From Hoplostethus atlanticus (lineage: Eukaryota; Chordata; Actinopteri; Trachichthyiformes; Trachichthyidae), in contig JAXDDX010000279.1 in assembly GCA_034670405.1 (NCBI GenBank), positions 30,001-94,000 of the forward strand: a stretch of 64,000 nt of DNA, in the 5' to 3' direction. How positions within the stretch are numbered: the first letter of the stretch is position 1; the number at the start of each line of letters is the position of its first letter. The notes under the pieces were generated by a model that made no database searches, was not told the DNA's origin, and was given only the letters and a program-made list of their open reading frames with translations. A program made the translations under genes and the position numbers. Positions 44,665 to 59,306 of the stretch are shown piece after piece.

Positions 44665-47600
44665 CAAAATGAAACAGCTAAAACTCAGAGAACGGAGGAA
44701 TCTAAAGCACCACCAAAGAAGGAACAAAAGTAAAAACAGTAAAACGGCTCCGGAAGCCATTTTTGATTTGGACAGTCGTCGCTGTACACCGTGCCCTGGT
44801 AAAAAAATAAAAAAGCTCAGTTAAATTTTCTCCTTTTTGTTTTTTAGTTTTGTTTTTATGTGTAGAGCGTCTGACCGAGGTGTGTGATCGCTCAGGGACC
44901 GGACCAGCGCCACAGCTCCTCCGTCTGACGGACAGCTTGTGGTTTCGTGTCCCGAGGGGAAAACCAAACCATTTCCAATGCCTCCGAATAGAGTTACACA
45001 TTCTGACTCATCAGAGATGCAGACATGCAGTATATTACACATCTGCAGAGTCAGTATGTACTGTGAAACTCTGTAAGACGTCGATATGTCTCCGGACCAC
45101 CAAGAAGGAGTCATGTCCTCTTTGTCCTTGGTGGCTGGAGTGATTCTGGTTTCATAGAAGTCCTAGATGAAGGTTTTTCACAGGAGATCCCCATCGTGTG
45201 GATTTGGCTCAATAAGACCTTAAGCTTATGCACAATGATCCCGATTGGAAATAAAATGTAGTTCAGAATTACTCCTGGAAAACGGGCTGATTTCTCTGCC
45301 TATGATTTATTTTTAACCGGAGAGTTTAAAAAGACTGAACTGTCAAGAAGCCAGTCAAACCTTCTTTCTGACCTCAACATTTCTTTCAGCACTCCAGTCA
45401 GAAATGTGAATCTGCTGTGTGCTGCTCTCTCCACACAGCAGACCTCAGGTAAGACGTCTCCACTATACAGAACCCTAAAGGTCAGGAAGACGCTGTGACC
45501 TTCCTCAACGCTCTTCCTCGTTCCTCTGGCCTTTGGCGGGAGACTATTATCAACCATACGGATCAATAAAGGATCATCACGTTTCAACCATGAGGGCCTC
45601 TATGGCGTGAAGACATGCCCTTAAAAAGGACCTGTCATGTTCAGGAGGAAGGAAGTCGTCTGAGACTTGTTGTGTAATACATGAGGGAGCGAGTTGGACA
45701 GAGTAACACAACATGTCAGATCTCTGCGTTGAGTGATGCTGGTCAGGTCCAGGCTGCTGCTGTTTACAACGAGTTGACATCCTTGTTGGAATGTGCAGTA
45801 TAGGCAATACAGAGTAAATTGTTGGAATATTGTACAAAATATCTTCTCCAAAAAGACCACTTTACTCGCACTACAAAATATATCTATAAAATAATATGAA
45901 GAAGAATCAGAACATCGATAGTAATCATAATAATACTAAAAAATAGAAATCAGATAGAAATGCGCTGGCCGTCTGCGGGGCCGGTTGAGGAGTTCACAGG
46001 AGGAGTCTGGAGTACGAACGCTTGATTATGGCTAAAATACTCGTTCCTTCTCCCTCCTGTCTGACAGACAGACAGACAGACAGACAGAAGAGTGGAAATC
46101 AAACAGTGAGCAAAGATTGTCATTTGCCTATTTTTGTCTTTTATACAGTTGTTGGTGCTGTGGTGCCGTTCAGCCGCAGACCTGGGCCCAGGAAGAGAAA
46201 CCCTTCAAATGCCTGTCAGCATGCAGGAACCAATGAGACGGTCCCAAGAGTACTAAGCCCCGCCCATCTGTCTCTCTCCATAGACTCAAGCGATCATTCA
46301 CAGCCAGTGAAGGGATGTGTGACTGGCGTTTTGTTTTGTACTTTCGGGACAATCCTGCAGGTTCCACCGGGTTGGATCAGACTAATCACCGACTCCAGGT
46401 TGCCTCAGGGGTTGCTGGTTGCTGACAGAGGAGGAAGGAGGGAGGAGGAGGAGGGGGGTGCACCGTAGCAAGAGCCTCTTCACTTCTTACAGGCTTTTTT
46501 CTCAGCCAGGGAACCCAAAGGGAGGAAACTGAGTCTCATTGAAACAAACTCCTGCCCCCTGCAGAGCCACATGCAACAGGGTCAGACCAGGACCGGGACC
46601 GGGACCGGGTCCTGGGCTGACCAACAATAATAGTCAATCCCCTCCATAAGAGCTTCCTACAGTCCCTCGTCTATATTACAAGTCAACCCATAGTAAGAGG
46701 TGGTGGTGTAGGTGTGTATTACATGTTGCTGTTGCATAAAAACCTCACAACTCCTGTTTTGGCATTATGCATTTCTTTTGGATTTGAAATGTGACTTTGT
46801 CCTCCATGTATACCTCGTGCCCCCCCCCCCCCTCAAGACGACTGTGTAATTTAGAAAACGTATGGCGGTCAATCTGACAATAAGGCTGTTTTTTTCTTAA
46901 ATCCTCAAAAACACTTTTTTTTTTGGAGGTACAAGGTTTTCATTGCACAGCAGCAGTAACGTGAAGGAGGTGAGATGAACGTCCACCCTGGCCTGCCTTC
47001 ACATTCAATTCACAGGATTCTGGGAGTTGGGATTGGACTACTTCCTGGAATCTGTTGAATTGGACCTGAATTCAAAACCACCCAATTCTGGTTTTGTCTG
47101 AGGAACACAAACACACACGCGCACACACGCGCACACACAGCGGGTGGGAGAATGATGGGGGGTGGAAAGAGAGTATCATCACACCGTCCCTTACAGCATC
47201 ACTGGTCAGATCTGATGTTGGTTTTGAAGGTGATGCAGATCATTTTAGATTAAAGTCACTGACGTTCAATATGTTTAAATTTGACCTTTTTTTTAATGCC
47301 AAATAATGATTTGTTTCCATAGCAACGATAAGACTCCGGTCCTTCAGACAGACAGACAGACAGAGCCAGGAGTGGACCGAACCAAACAGACATTTCTTTC
47401 AGTGATGTGATTGGTTGAGCATGCCCGGCAGAGCAGAACCAATCCAGTTGTCCAGACGGCGCCGGACCCCGCCCACACTGCACTACTCCAGGCACACTCA
47501 ACCAGACGTTGGCAGTATTGGAGAGCACAGTGAGGATCTAGGAGGAGGGAGGAGGGAGGATGGGGCCATTTCTGTCATCTGGGCAGTCTGGGGGCGGAGC

Positions 47601-49392
47601 ATCTTGAGATAAACTCCCATCACACTTTTAGGAAAACATCTTAATTGGCAGAGTAGCAAACTAAAAAGTCAATCTTGGTGGAATTACCCAGAATTCAGCT
47701 GTTCTCTCTAACTGTAGTCAGTCAGGCAAGTAAACTAAATGTGAACAACTCCGTCTGACTCCCGTGACGTCATGGTCCGCTCCTCCTCCTCCTCCTCCTC
47801 CTCCTGGTTGAGGACGAGGAACCGCTCGCCGGGTCGTTTTTTTCTTGCATATTTCTCTTGAGGTTGTGTGATTCGTTGATCTGTACGCGTGAAAACTGAA
47901 ACAGCTCGCTTTCGACAAAAAAAGAGAAAAACTAAAATGTTGGGGAGTTCTACATCTAGTCCACAATATGCCGTCAAATCATTTACAGGTGACATTTCAA
48001 ACAGATCTGGACTTGGTGTGGTGGTTTGGACGTTGCACCAGGGTGTAAATCAATGAAGGTTGTGATGGAGGTTTTGTCTGCATGTGTGTATGTGATCTCC
48101 ACCCTGCTAAGTGAATGGCTTTACTACACACAAGGCTCTACTCATCCAGAGGTGAAGAGGTTTTACCGTCTGACCACCGCCGTCACAAACCATCAACCGG
48201 TGTGTGTATGATTATCAACTGCATTGCAAAAAAAAAAAAACACACACACCTCTTCCTCCTTTCTCGCCTCAGTCCAGCAGTGCAAGTTGGGGGTCCATAC
48301 ACACAGAGACCCCCCACAGATGACTGTTGCTTCGCTCAGTGTGCAAAAAGGGAGCAAATTACAGTGACACGAGACAGTTGAACTGAGTAGAAACCACAGT
48401 AAAAACACAGTAGAGCGACACTGGGCAGGGCTGTGCCTCTGGGTGGGAGATGAGTTGTGTTGGGTCTAAAGGAGCTGTGCTGCTGACTGGATGCCTCCCT
48501 CCCTTCAAGACGCTTTAACAAACCGACTTCGACAAGCAAAAAAAAAAAAAAAACGACAGTTCCACCTAAAGCTGAATTTTGGCATCGTTTAGCAAGTACA
48601 GTATTACTCAGCAACAAAATGAAGTAAAGTACGTACGACCTGAATGAGCTGGAGGGTTCAGCGTCACGGCTCTTTTAGACAGAAGGCTGTGGACAGGACG
48701 AGCCCACGCGTCCAATCAGGACCGAGCAAGACAACAACAACTACTACTGTTGGTGGAATAGAAACTGTTAAGGAAACCAAGCATTCGGTTTAAATCATGA
48801 AATGGCGACCAGTTAATCAATATTATACACAGTGCCGTCGTGCCCCCCTGCATCCCTCCCTACGCCCTCCAGAGGGCGCCAACGTGGGAACAAAGAAAGA
48901 AAGAGTCACTGTAAGAAAGAAAGAAGGCAGCCCTGGGATGGACGCTGCTGCTCCCTCAGAGTTAGACTGTTGTTAGAGTTCAAAGGTCTCTTGTTAAAAA
49001 GTCTGTTGTTGTTTTTGCTTCGTTTGCGGTCGAGTTGCGGCTGACGTCGAGGTTGCAGGAGGTCTGGTGGTCGGTCGGTCGGTCGGTCGGGTTCCTCTGG
49101 CTTCGTTGAGGTTTCAGGTCTATGGCGGACGGTCCGGTTTCGTATAGCAGCAGCAACATGTAAGTTCATCATTTGTACTCAGAGTAATAATACTAGTTCT
49201 AGTAGTAATGGCCATCGCAAAGAGTCTCACAGACAAACACAGTCAGTACAGCCGTCCTCCCCTTCCTCAAAAAACCTGGACTGGAGGGGAGGAGGAGGAG
49301 GAGGTATAGGTCCACAAGAAGAGGTGTAGAGTAGGTCCAATGGAAAGAGGGAGAGGAGGGAGGGAAGGGGGAGAGGATTGTAGAAGACCCCA

Positions 49393-49429
<37 letters not shown>

Positions 49430-49838
49430 AAGAGGAGGGTTGTTAAACAGAAGGATGCTGAGGTTTTGTTGGCATTACAACTACACTGTGGGAGGTCAAA
49501 TTGCCACCAGTAATCAACATTAAGCTGCCCCCCCACCCCCCCCCACCCCCCCATCCCTTTAAGAAATGCCCATTCCCCTTGAAGGAGGAAGGAGAAAGTC
49601 GCCTCCGTCAACCCAAGTCCTTCAAACGTTTTTTTCTTCAAGAGCTGATTATATACAGCAGCACACAGACGAACCCGCACAAACGAAAGGATAGTTTCAG
49701 ATTTCAGTGTTTGAAAGCTTGAAATGCTTCAGCAGTCTGGAGTTACTGGTCTCTGAGCAGTTTGTTCCCCAATAAAAACCTTGAAGACATCAGGTGGTAC
49801 GAGAAGTAAACTGGCTTCTGGTGGGAATGTCACCATTC

Positions 49839-49880
<42 letters not shown>

Positions 49881-51014
49881 AAGAACTGAAGATGGAATTG
49901 GCAGATCTGATCTGAGGTATTTTCTGGTGGTCAACATGGCGTCTTGGATGCATAAGTAGCAAGTTGCTCCCTGGGTAAAAGGGTGGGGGTGTGGGGGGAG
50001 GGTTGGGGTGAGGTGAGATTTCAGGGTGAGGGAAAAGTGCTATAGGACACAGAGAGCTTATATACAAGCGAGCACAAAAAAAGTTATCTCCTCTTTTTTT
50101 TTTTTAACCAAAAGAACTCCTTTTTCTTTTTTCTTTTCCAGTTTTCATCCTTAAGCCCCGCCCACCTCCAAGTGTCTTTTCCATAGTTAGTGCTATCTTT
50201 TAACAAAAGTCAAACCGCTCGTCTTTCAGTCACTTGGGAAGTAAAACAAAAACAAAACTGGACTCCCAAAAAACAAATTAAATCTTCGATCAAAAGCACT
50301 CGTCATTTACCAAACAAAGAAGCTTCAGCAGTACTAATTTAGGGAGTCTTTTTTTGGGGGATTTTTTTTAAATTGTTACGATAATAGGACGGCATTGGCC
50401 GGGGCACCCATCAATCAAAACTCCCAGGGTTGAACTTCCTGGGAGGAACTCAAAAATGTCCATTTCAGTCTTCCGCCCACCAGGGGGCGAAGTCTTTTTT
50501 TCTTTCTTTCTGAAACCACAACAGCAGCAGAATCAACAACCCTGCAGGCTTCTTCACTTCTCCTCCAGGCCACTCCTCCTTCCTCCTCTCCTCCACACTC
50601 CTTCGCTCAGAGTGCAGCGCTGATTGTGAGGTGCTTCCAGAGAGGAGAGAGGAGAGGAGGAGAATAAATGCCTCTTCAGAGTCCGAGTGCTCTCTCTCTC
50701 TCTCTCAATTTTTTTCCTCCTCTGGCAAAAACGATGTGTCGAGGTGTGGGGGATTGTGGGAAGGGGGCGGGGGTTGGTTTCCCTCACTCTCTCCCAGTTT
50801 CCCACTTTGTCTCCGAAATAAGAAAAGGATTAGGAAAGACAAAGTGAGCACAGTCTGCCCTCCCTCTCCGTCTCCTCTGTTCCCATGGAGAGGGAGGAGG
50901 AGGAGGAGGAGGAGGAGGAGGAGAAAAAATACAAGAGGAGGTCTTGTATGTAACGTCATTAAGGAGAGACTGGAGGAAGAAACAGGGGATGCAGACATGA
51001 AACAAACACCGGGG

Positions 51015-51017
<3 letters not shown>

Positions 51018-51064
<47 letters not shown>
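51018..51064. repeat. (GT)n just past the nol4l stop
   Basis: About 47 bp of GT starting 25 bp beyond the nol4l TGA, so within the 3' UTR ((AC)n in the mRNA). Confidence 0.96.
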
Positions 51065-51068
<4 letters not shown>

Positions 51069-51088
51069 CTCCCATATTTTCCCCCGGA

Positions 51089-51327
51089 TCAGTTTTGCTG
51101 CAGGATGAGGTTCTCCAACTCGTCCGCCGAGCGAAGCAGGAAGGCGGCCGACTCCCGGTAGCCGGCGATCAGCTGACGCACGGCCGTGATCTCCGGTTGG
51201 CTGAGCTGGGTTGACGCCCCGCCCCCTCCCCCGCCTCCATTGCCCCGCCCGCCCAGGCTGTTGTTGGTGGAGGCGGAGGAGGAGGAGTTGTTGGAGGCAA
51301 TGGATTTCATGCTGAGGTCTGTGGGGC
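51089..51327 (-). CDS. nol4l: nol4l last exon
   Basis: 239 bp coding, TGA at 51091-51089. Encodes [20 protein letters not shown], a Gly-rich linker, [20 protein letters not shown] and the terminal helix [19 protein letters not shown]. Confidence 0.94.
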
Positions 51328-52401
51328 CTGGGGAGGGATGGATGGATGGAAAAAGAAGGTAGGGATAAAGGAGGGGGAGGGATGGAGGCGGTGAGGCGCC
51401 ATGAAGGAAGGAGGCATGAAGGAAGGAGCAGGGATGAGATGGATAAAGGGAAGTAGAGAGGATGATAGAGAGGTGAAAGGACGGATGGAGGGAAGCGGCA
51501 GAAAGAGTTATGATGGCGGGATGGAAGAAGAAATGAGGGAGAGAAAGAAAAAGAGGGGTGAGGGTTGGTGGGGGGAGATGGCAACAGACAGAACGGTCAG
51601 TAGGCTCAAAATGACTCAACAGCTAAATACCAAAATCAATATTTGTAACTCGTTGATCATGTTGATGTTTCTCAACATGCCGTCACCGCTGGCTAGCTTC
51701 AACTCCATTTCCCAGATACCTATTTCATCTCTTTTCCCTCTCTGATCGTCTTCCTCTCATTCCTTGTCTTTCCATTTCCTCTCCTCTTCCTCCTCACCAC
51801 CTTCTTCCTCTTTCACTCATTCTTTCCTCTCACTACTTCTCCTCTCCCTCCCCTGTACTCCTTCTTTCCCTCTCCGCCGCCGTTCTCACATCCTCACCGT
51901 TGCTCTGAGAAGCTGCGCCAGTTGTCAGGGAGACGGGGTGTTGCATGGCAGCGCCCAGGCCTGCGTATCCACGGTAACCGTAGCTGAGTCCGGCTCCGTT
52001 GATGTAGAGCTGGGCATCCTGGGAGGAGAAGGCCGAGGCGGCCAAGGAGTAGGCAGAGTGGGCCAGGGACGCCGGCTCCCTCAGCCCTCCTCCACCGCTG
52101 GAGGGCTTGTCCAGGGAAATCTGGTCATCCTGGGGGGGGGGGGGGGGGGCATTGTGGGTAGACATTACATTATTATTATTAAAAAAACTTTACCCGATGT
52201 TCAATGATCACACCATATTGACGTGGCCTTGTCGTATTTATAGTGCTACAAGGTTCAAGGTTCAAGGTTTTTTATTATCATATTCACAAACATTCACAAA
52301 AAAGCAAAGTTGGCAATGACATTCTTATGCCTCTCTGGCACCCTACGCTAGTGCTAAGAACAAATATAAACAAATATAACAAATATAAAAAAAAAATAAA
52401 A

Positions 52402-52432
<31 letters not shown>

Positions 52433-55400
52433 TAACAAATATAAAAGTACAAAGTTATAAAAGTATAAAAGTACAAAGTTATAAAAAGTACAAAAGTTAT
52501 AAATTATAAAGTGTAGCAGAGTGTAAAGTGTCCTAGAAGTAAAGTGGCCTGTTGTGCGTGGGGGGGGGCTCAGGGTGGGTTAGGGGGGGGGGGGGGGGGG
52601 GGCTCAGGTGTGTTTGTTCAGGAGCCTGATGGCCTGTGGGAAAAAAACTGTCTTTGAATCTGGTGGTGCGAGTCCGGATGCTACGGAACCGTCTGCCTGA
52701 GGGCAGCAGGCAGAACAGCTTGTGGCTGGGGTGGAAAGGATCCTTACCTAGGTGTCATTACCGTAACAGAGATAGGTGAGAATAGTGGAATAGTACATGG
52801 GCTTATCCATGGTCTGTGGAGCGCAGAGGTTATGGTTATGTAGGGTTTCCAATGTTGGAGTTAAGGCCACTGTATGGTTCCATTATAAGGGTACATGAGC
52901 TCGTCCAGGGATATCCGTTCATCATGGCGGATAGGATGAGGAGTTATGGCTACATATGAACATTCAAGCTGTTTGCATTTAGCTATTTTATTTTGCTCAC
53001 CTTATGCTAGCATTATTGAGAAGGGCATCATCTACATGTCTTTGAACTATGGAGTGATGGTTTGTAAGTGGTTCGGTAATGTTTCATAGGTTGTATAGGG
53101 CTACGATATTCTCATCATGACGGGGGAATGGAGAGAAAGCATCATGTCTACATATAGCTGGGATTGTTCCAATATAGGATACAGATAGATGAGAGATGGG
53201 AGATGAGAGATATGTCGACATATGGAGGGAAAATGTAGAGTTGGGAAGCAGAAAGACTGATATGACAGACAGAGAGCAAGAGAATAAATGGGAGATGAAA
53301 ATGTAGAGAAACTGTAAAGGCGAGAGAGTACTGCAAGATGACTGACAGGTGGGCGGACAGACAGACAGATAAGGCGGGAGAGAAAGATAGAGGGGGAGAA
53401 GAGAAGGGGGGAGTCCTGTATTCCATATACCTACATGTACTCTTTCTCCTACATATGAATCACACACACTCACATGATAGGCTTCAAGGCGCATCCTCTT
53501 GGCGGCCTTGCGTGATTCGCTCTCGCAGGCGGCAGCCAGGATGTTCTCGGCCATGGCTGAGGTGAGGTGAGGCGGAGTAGGACGGGTCTGGGGAGAAGGG
53601 GAGGACATCAGAGGGTTGAAGGGGCATGAAGGAATATTAGGAAATCTACAACCTCCATCAGCAACCATTAAAAGTCCTACGAACATGGTCAGGAGTCGTC
53701 TCCTCCTACACTCTACTGATCTGGGATGAGGAGCTAGTACAATATGTAGTTATATCATGTTATGTTCTTGATGGTCTTCTAGATTTCCATACAGCTGAGA
53801 TGTTCTGGACCGTGGTCTATCAGGGTGAGACAGATATACGATCCCACCGATATCCTCAGCTGATGATTGGTTAGATTTCAGTCTTAATATTGACAAATAT
53901 CCACACCTTGTGCATCAGGATTGAGACTGGGATAGTTTGATCTTTGAATGGAAACCGATTATCAGCTAAAACACCGTTTCCATTTCTAATTCAAGACTGT
54001 ACAATAGTTTCAGCCAAAGAGAGTCTGATAATAGTTACACGTTATTGGTTGCTATGTCTTGCAGTACCCAAGGAGCTAGCTAGCAAACTTTCTGTTTTTC
54101 TTTTCATCTCTATATTGGACTGTGACTATAGATAATATTGCTGTAGTGATCATGACCATGAACTCATCCAGCCTCACCACAGGGGGGCAGCAGAGACGTT
54201 CCTATGACATAATATACAGTGTGAGCGTCCTGAGAGGGACAAGCCTGTTGCTAGACAGATTCCACACAGCATGACGGGTGTAGAGCCCAGTGGCTGAAGT
54301 TCCCATCATACATCTCTCCTGCTTTAAGTTCTGCAGTGGCAGCCATGACAGCCGTCCCCATCCTACTACTACCCTGTATTAGTACTACTTGTGGCGTTTG
54401 CTGCCTGTTCCTTCTCACGCAGGACTGAAGAGGTTCTTGTGGTTCTTTAGTTCGGTCTCCAGATCATCTTGTGGACTTGACTCTGTTTCTTTTTCTAAAG
54501 ATGTTTGTTGTGGGATCAGACCCGGTACAGTATGTAATCGTCCTCAAACTTTTATGCATTGACTAGTCAGAATCCTACGTGTCTCTGCGCTGATCCTTAA
54601 GAAACTCCTTCAGCATTATTTGTAAATTGTGTATTGCCTATTTTAGTCTTAAATAGGACTCAGTTTGCTCCGGTCTCGGTCTTGACCTGCTCTCTGATCT
54701 TGACCTGCTCTCTGGTCTTGACCTGCTCTCTGGTCTTGACTTGCTCTCTGGTCTTGACTTGCTCTCTGGTCATGACCTGCTCTCTGGTCTTGACTTGCTC
54801 TCTGGTCTTGACTTGCTCTCTGGTCTTGACCTGCTCTCTGGTCTTGACCTTCTCTCTGGTCTTGACCTGCTCTCTGAACTCGACTGCATCTGGTCTTGGA
54901 ATTGACTTGGATTCAACTAAGGTGTTCTGGACTACAACCCTGTGAGAAGACATGGGGTAACATGAATCCTTGTGCCTTCTGAAAGCTGAAAATTCAATAA
55001 CGAAAAAGACAGTAACATTTTTGAACAATTGCTGTCGGCAGTAAAAAGGAGCACGTAGTAAGAATTATATCAGTAAGGTTATGACGTGCATGCATTTCAA
55101 AGCAATGAAATAATACACTGTCTGCTAAATGCGTCCAGGTCTAGGATTTAAGAGACTGATCTGACAAATGTACAAAAGACGGCGGAGGAGGCAGGTGAAC
55201 AGAACCGCACAGATTGTGAAACGCTTTCTGCTTGTCAGACGCTGATTTCTGGGTAGTTCTGCATCAATATTTCACATGTTCGGTTTGGGCTAACACCGCT
55301 GCCCTGAAACGAGTGTGTGAGGCATCCATCCCTGTGCTGTGGAGCAATCCACAGTGCCACCATCAGTGTCAGAATAGTAACGTGACTTTTCAAAAACCTT

Positions 55401-58297
55401 TAAGGCCTCATGTTTCTAAAATCCACAAACTTTCAAGGATTTTCAAGGCGAGTGTTTTTTCCCTAGAACGTCCTGAAGGGAATGATGGCTTTTACAGCAG
55501 CACTTGTGCACTGACTGAAAAGTTTTGTTGAAAATAGTAAACATACATAAACATAAATACCAGAAAGATACCCGATTAGCTCTCTGTTTGAAACGGAGAC
55601 AAATAAACCACGGCTAGCTGTGCATTATGGGAATTATCAGCACTGTTTGCTTGGGTCGAGCTATGCATTGTAGACAAATCTGATGAAATGAATGTGTGTG
55701 ACAGAGGGAAACAATACTGGTTGATTGTAACTGTTGGCTAAACCGCCCATCTATGTCGCTCAACAGTATATTGTTACGCTCAGTAGTTTCAGCCGAGCAA
55801 TCTGATTGGTCAAACATGTTGGAACCGTGCTGATAGTTGCCATAAAAATGAAATTCCCAAATCAAAATTTCGAAATTGGTTGCTATGGCAAATTTGGAAG
55901 CAACTGGATAGATTTGCGATCTTTTTTTCTTCTGTTCATGCTTTTACAGATACAGTACACATGTGCTGGTTGTATGAAGCAACAATACTCTATAGGACAT
56001 TCATACTGTGACTGTGATCTGTACTTCCTGATGCTGCCAGTGCTGCATCACCGTCATACCCATAATTTAAAGCCCTTTCAGCTGTAATATCTGGGGATGA
56101 AGATGAGAACGGCAGCGTTCGTGCCATTCCTATGATATTTATCCTGAGGACGGAGAACAAAGTGGCTGTCAAGCCTAAAAGCCTCTGAAAGAGAGTACTG
56201 GGTGATTTCTGTCACAGGTCTGGTCCCAGTTTGACTTGAAGGTTTGTCTCAGCCAGTTTCAACCTGTAGCCAATGCTGCGTTCACCTCGTTAGAGCGTCT
56301 TCACTCCAAATCATTTCAGTTATCAGATCCCACAATAACTTGGATAAGATGGGAAATACTTCATAGAATGAACTCTGTGATTAAACTCAATTCACTGGTT
56401 AAAGTTTATTATTATTATTATTATTATTAGTAGTAGTAGTAGTAGTATCTGAAGAGGCTCAACAGCTTGTCAGTGAAATATACTAGGATATGATTTACAA
56501 CTATTATTACTACTACTGATATTAATACTACTAGTAGTCCTACTACTACTACTGCTGATACTACTACTGATATTAATACTGCTACTAGTACTGATATTAA
56601 TACTGATAATGCTACTACTACTGATATTTATACTGACATTAATACTACTACTACTGATATTAATACTACTACTGCTACTGATATTAATACTACTAGGAGT
56701 ACTACTACTACTGCTGATACTACTACTACTACTACTGATATTAATACTGCTACTAGTACTGATATTAATACTGATAATGCTACTACTACTGATATTTATA
56801 CTGACATTGATACTATTACTACTGATATTAATACTACTACTGCTACTGATATTAATACTACTAGGAGTACTACTACTACTGCTACTACTACTGATATTAA
56901 TACTACTACTAGTACTGCTACTAAGAACAATACTACCCAACAGGTACCTCCATGCCGTTCTTCTTCATGCGTCGGCAGGACTTGAGGTAGGTGCGGATGC
57001 GCTTGCGGGCGCGTTCCTGGAACTCTGGGAACTGTCTGCTGCAGGATTCAATGATGGCCTGGATCTTCTCCTTGGGCTGCTTGGAGATCGGCACCATCCG
57101 ATCCAGGTTCTCATCCACAAACAGACGCACAAACATCTAGAGGGAAATTATACAACTGGTTAGTAAGTATTTACTCTTTATTAAATCAGTAGGAAGGGAC
57201 GGGGAGTCAGACGAGTCAGACAGAAGGGACGGGGAGTCAGACGAGTCGGACAGAAGGGACGGGGAGTCAGACGAGTCAGACAGAAGGGACGGGAGTCAGA
57301 CGAGTCAGACAGAAGGGACGGGGAGTCAGACGAGTCAGACAGAAGGGACGGGGAGTCAGACGAGTCAGACAGAAGGGACGGGGAGTCAGACGAGTCAGAC
57401 AGAAGGGACGGGGAGTCAGACAGAAGGGACGGGGAGTCAGACGAGTCAGACAGAAGGGACGGGGAGTCAGACGAGTCAGACAGAAGGGACGGGGAGTCAG
57501 ACGAGTCAGACAGAAGGGACGGGGAGTCAGACGAGTCGGACAGAAGGGACGGGGAGTCAGACGAGTCAGACAGAAGGGACGGGGAGTCAGACGAGTCAGA
57601 CAGAAGGGACGGGGAGTCAGACGAGTCGGACAGAAGGGACGGGGAGTCAGACAGAAGGGACGGGAGTCAGACGAGTCGGACAGAAGGGACGGGGAGTCAG
57701 ACAGAAGGGACGGGAGTCAGACGAGTCGGACAGAAGGGACGGGGAGTCAGACAAGTCAGACAGAAGGGACGGGGAGTCAGACGAGTCAGACAGAAGGGAC
57801 GGGGAGTCAGACGAGTCAGACAGAAGGGACGGGGAGTCAGACAGAAGGGACGGGAGTCAGACGAGTCAGACAGAAGGGACGGGGAGTCAGACAAGTCAGA
57901 CAGAAGGGACGGGGAGTCAGACGAGTCAGACAGAAGGGACGGGGAGTCAGACAAGTCAGACAGAAGGGACGGGGAGTCAGACGAGTCAGACAGAAGGGAC
58001 GGGGAGTCAGACGAGTCAGACAGGATTTGATCCTCGGTACATGTGGGTCCAGAGACGAAGGTCTTAACCAACGCACCATCTTTGGGGATTTGTTCACACA
58101 CTTACATTGAAGGCCTTTAGTCTCTCGGGGTCGACCCCCTCCGTGTCGTTGATCTTGTCGCTGTCATCGTGGTCGTCATGGTCATCGTCATCATCGTCGG
58201 GGGCGACCTGGTTGCCCTGGCGCCCCGTGGTCAGGTCCTCGGCGCACAGCTCCATCTTCACGCTGTCGTAGCTGCCTCCTGAACTGTACTGGGGGGA

Positions 58298-58389
<92 letters not shown>

Positions 58390-59243
58390 ATTACTATGAG
58401 TCCTGTGAGGACCTTCAGTAACTACTAGGGGTGGAACGATATACCTTGGAACGAAATTCGGCGATCCCAGAACGTGGCGATATGTACCGTGGAGGTGAAA
58501 AATGGTTTGCGATATTAACTAAATGTTATCAATTAGCTGCGCCACCAAACTGTAGACTACTATTTGTTTCCATCCAGCCAAGGGCTCAGCCACACCCCCC
58601 TCCCGGACTCTTCTACAGTCAGAATTTGTTTCCATTTAAACTTGTGACTCGTACCGAACCGAGTTTATCGCCACGCCCCTAGTGACACCGAACCCTGAAC
58701 TAGACCGGCAGAATGACACTTGATGATTTTACTCATCTCTCTATCATTGGGAGGACATTTTGGTCCTCGTTAGTATAGAAATAGAGACACACACCCACAG
58801 GTAGATGGATAGACACATATATAAACTAATACATAGGTGGAAACACAAAGGCACACACACACACACACACACACAGAGGTGGACATGTTACAAGGACATA
58901 TACGCAGACAAAGACAGAACAAAACACACTGAAATAAAGAGGAAACGAGAGAGAACATGAGAGGAGAGAGAACAGGAGAACGCATGGAGACAAAAGATGG
59001 CAAGGATGGAAGAACAATGAACCATGACAGACTCCTTCTAGCATGTGTGGATGTGAGAGAAAGACAGACAGACAGACAGACAGACAGACACAGACAGACA
59101 GACAGACAGACAGTAAGTGTGGAAGGTGTCTGTACAGGTGTGTGAGAGTGAGAAAGAGAGGGAGTGTGTGTGGGAGAAGGAGAGAGGAAAAGAAAAGGTA
59201 TGTGCTTGTGCATGCCTCTGTGTGTGAGTGTTTTTGTGTCTGA

Positions 59244-59306
<63 letters not shown>

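Noticed and set aside
54634-54945. 103-codon plus-strand frame of SLVLTC repeats, membrane-like
   Set aside because: An 18-bp satellite shadow; hydrophobicity follows from the repeat.
57205-58022. Regular 30-bp repeats that could suggest a CRISPR array
   Set aside because: Units are contiguous with no unique spacers, and the context is a spliced vertebrate gene; it is a minisatellite. The same applies to the 29-, 18- and 17-bp arrays.
57697-58101. Read-through of the nol4l acidic exon into the 30-bp satellite as extra coding sequence
   Set aside because: After AAT at the donor the frame reads GTA AGT GTG TGA, so it stops at once; the satellite frame is unconnected.
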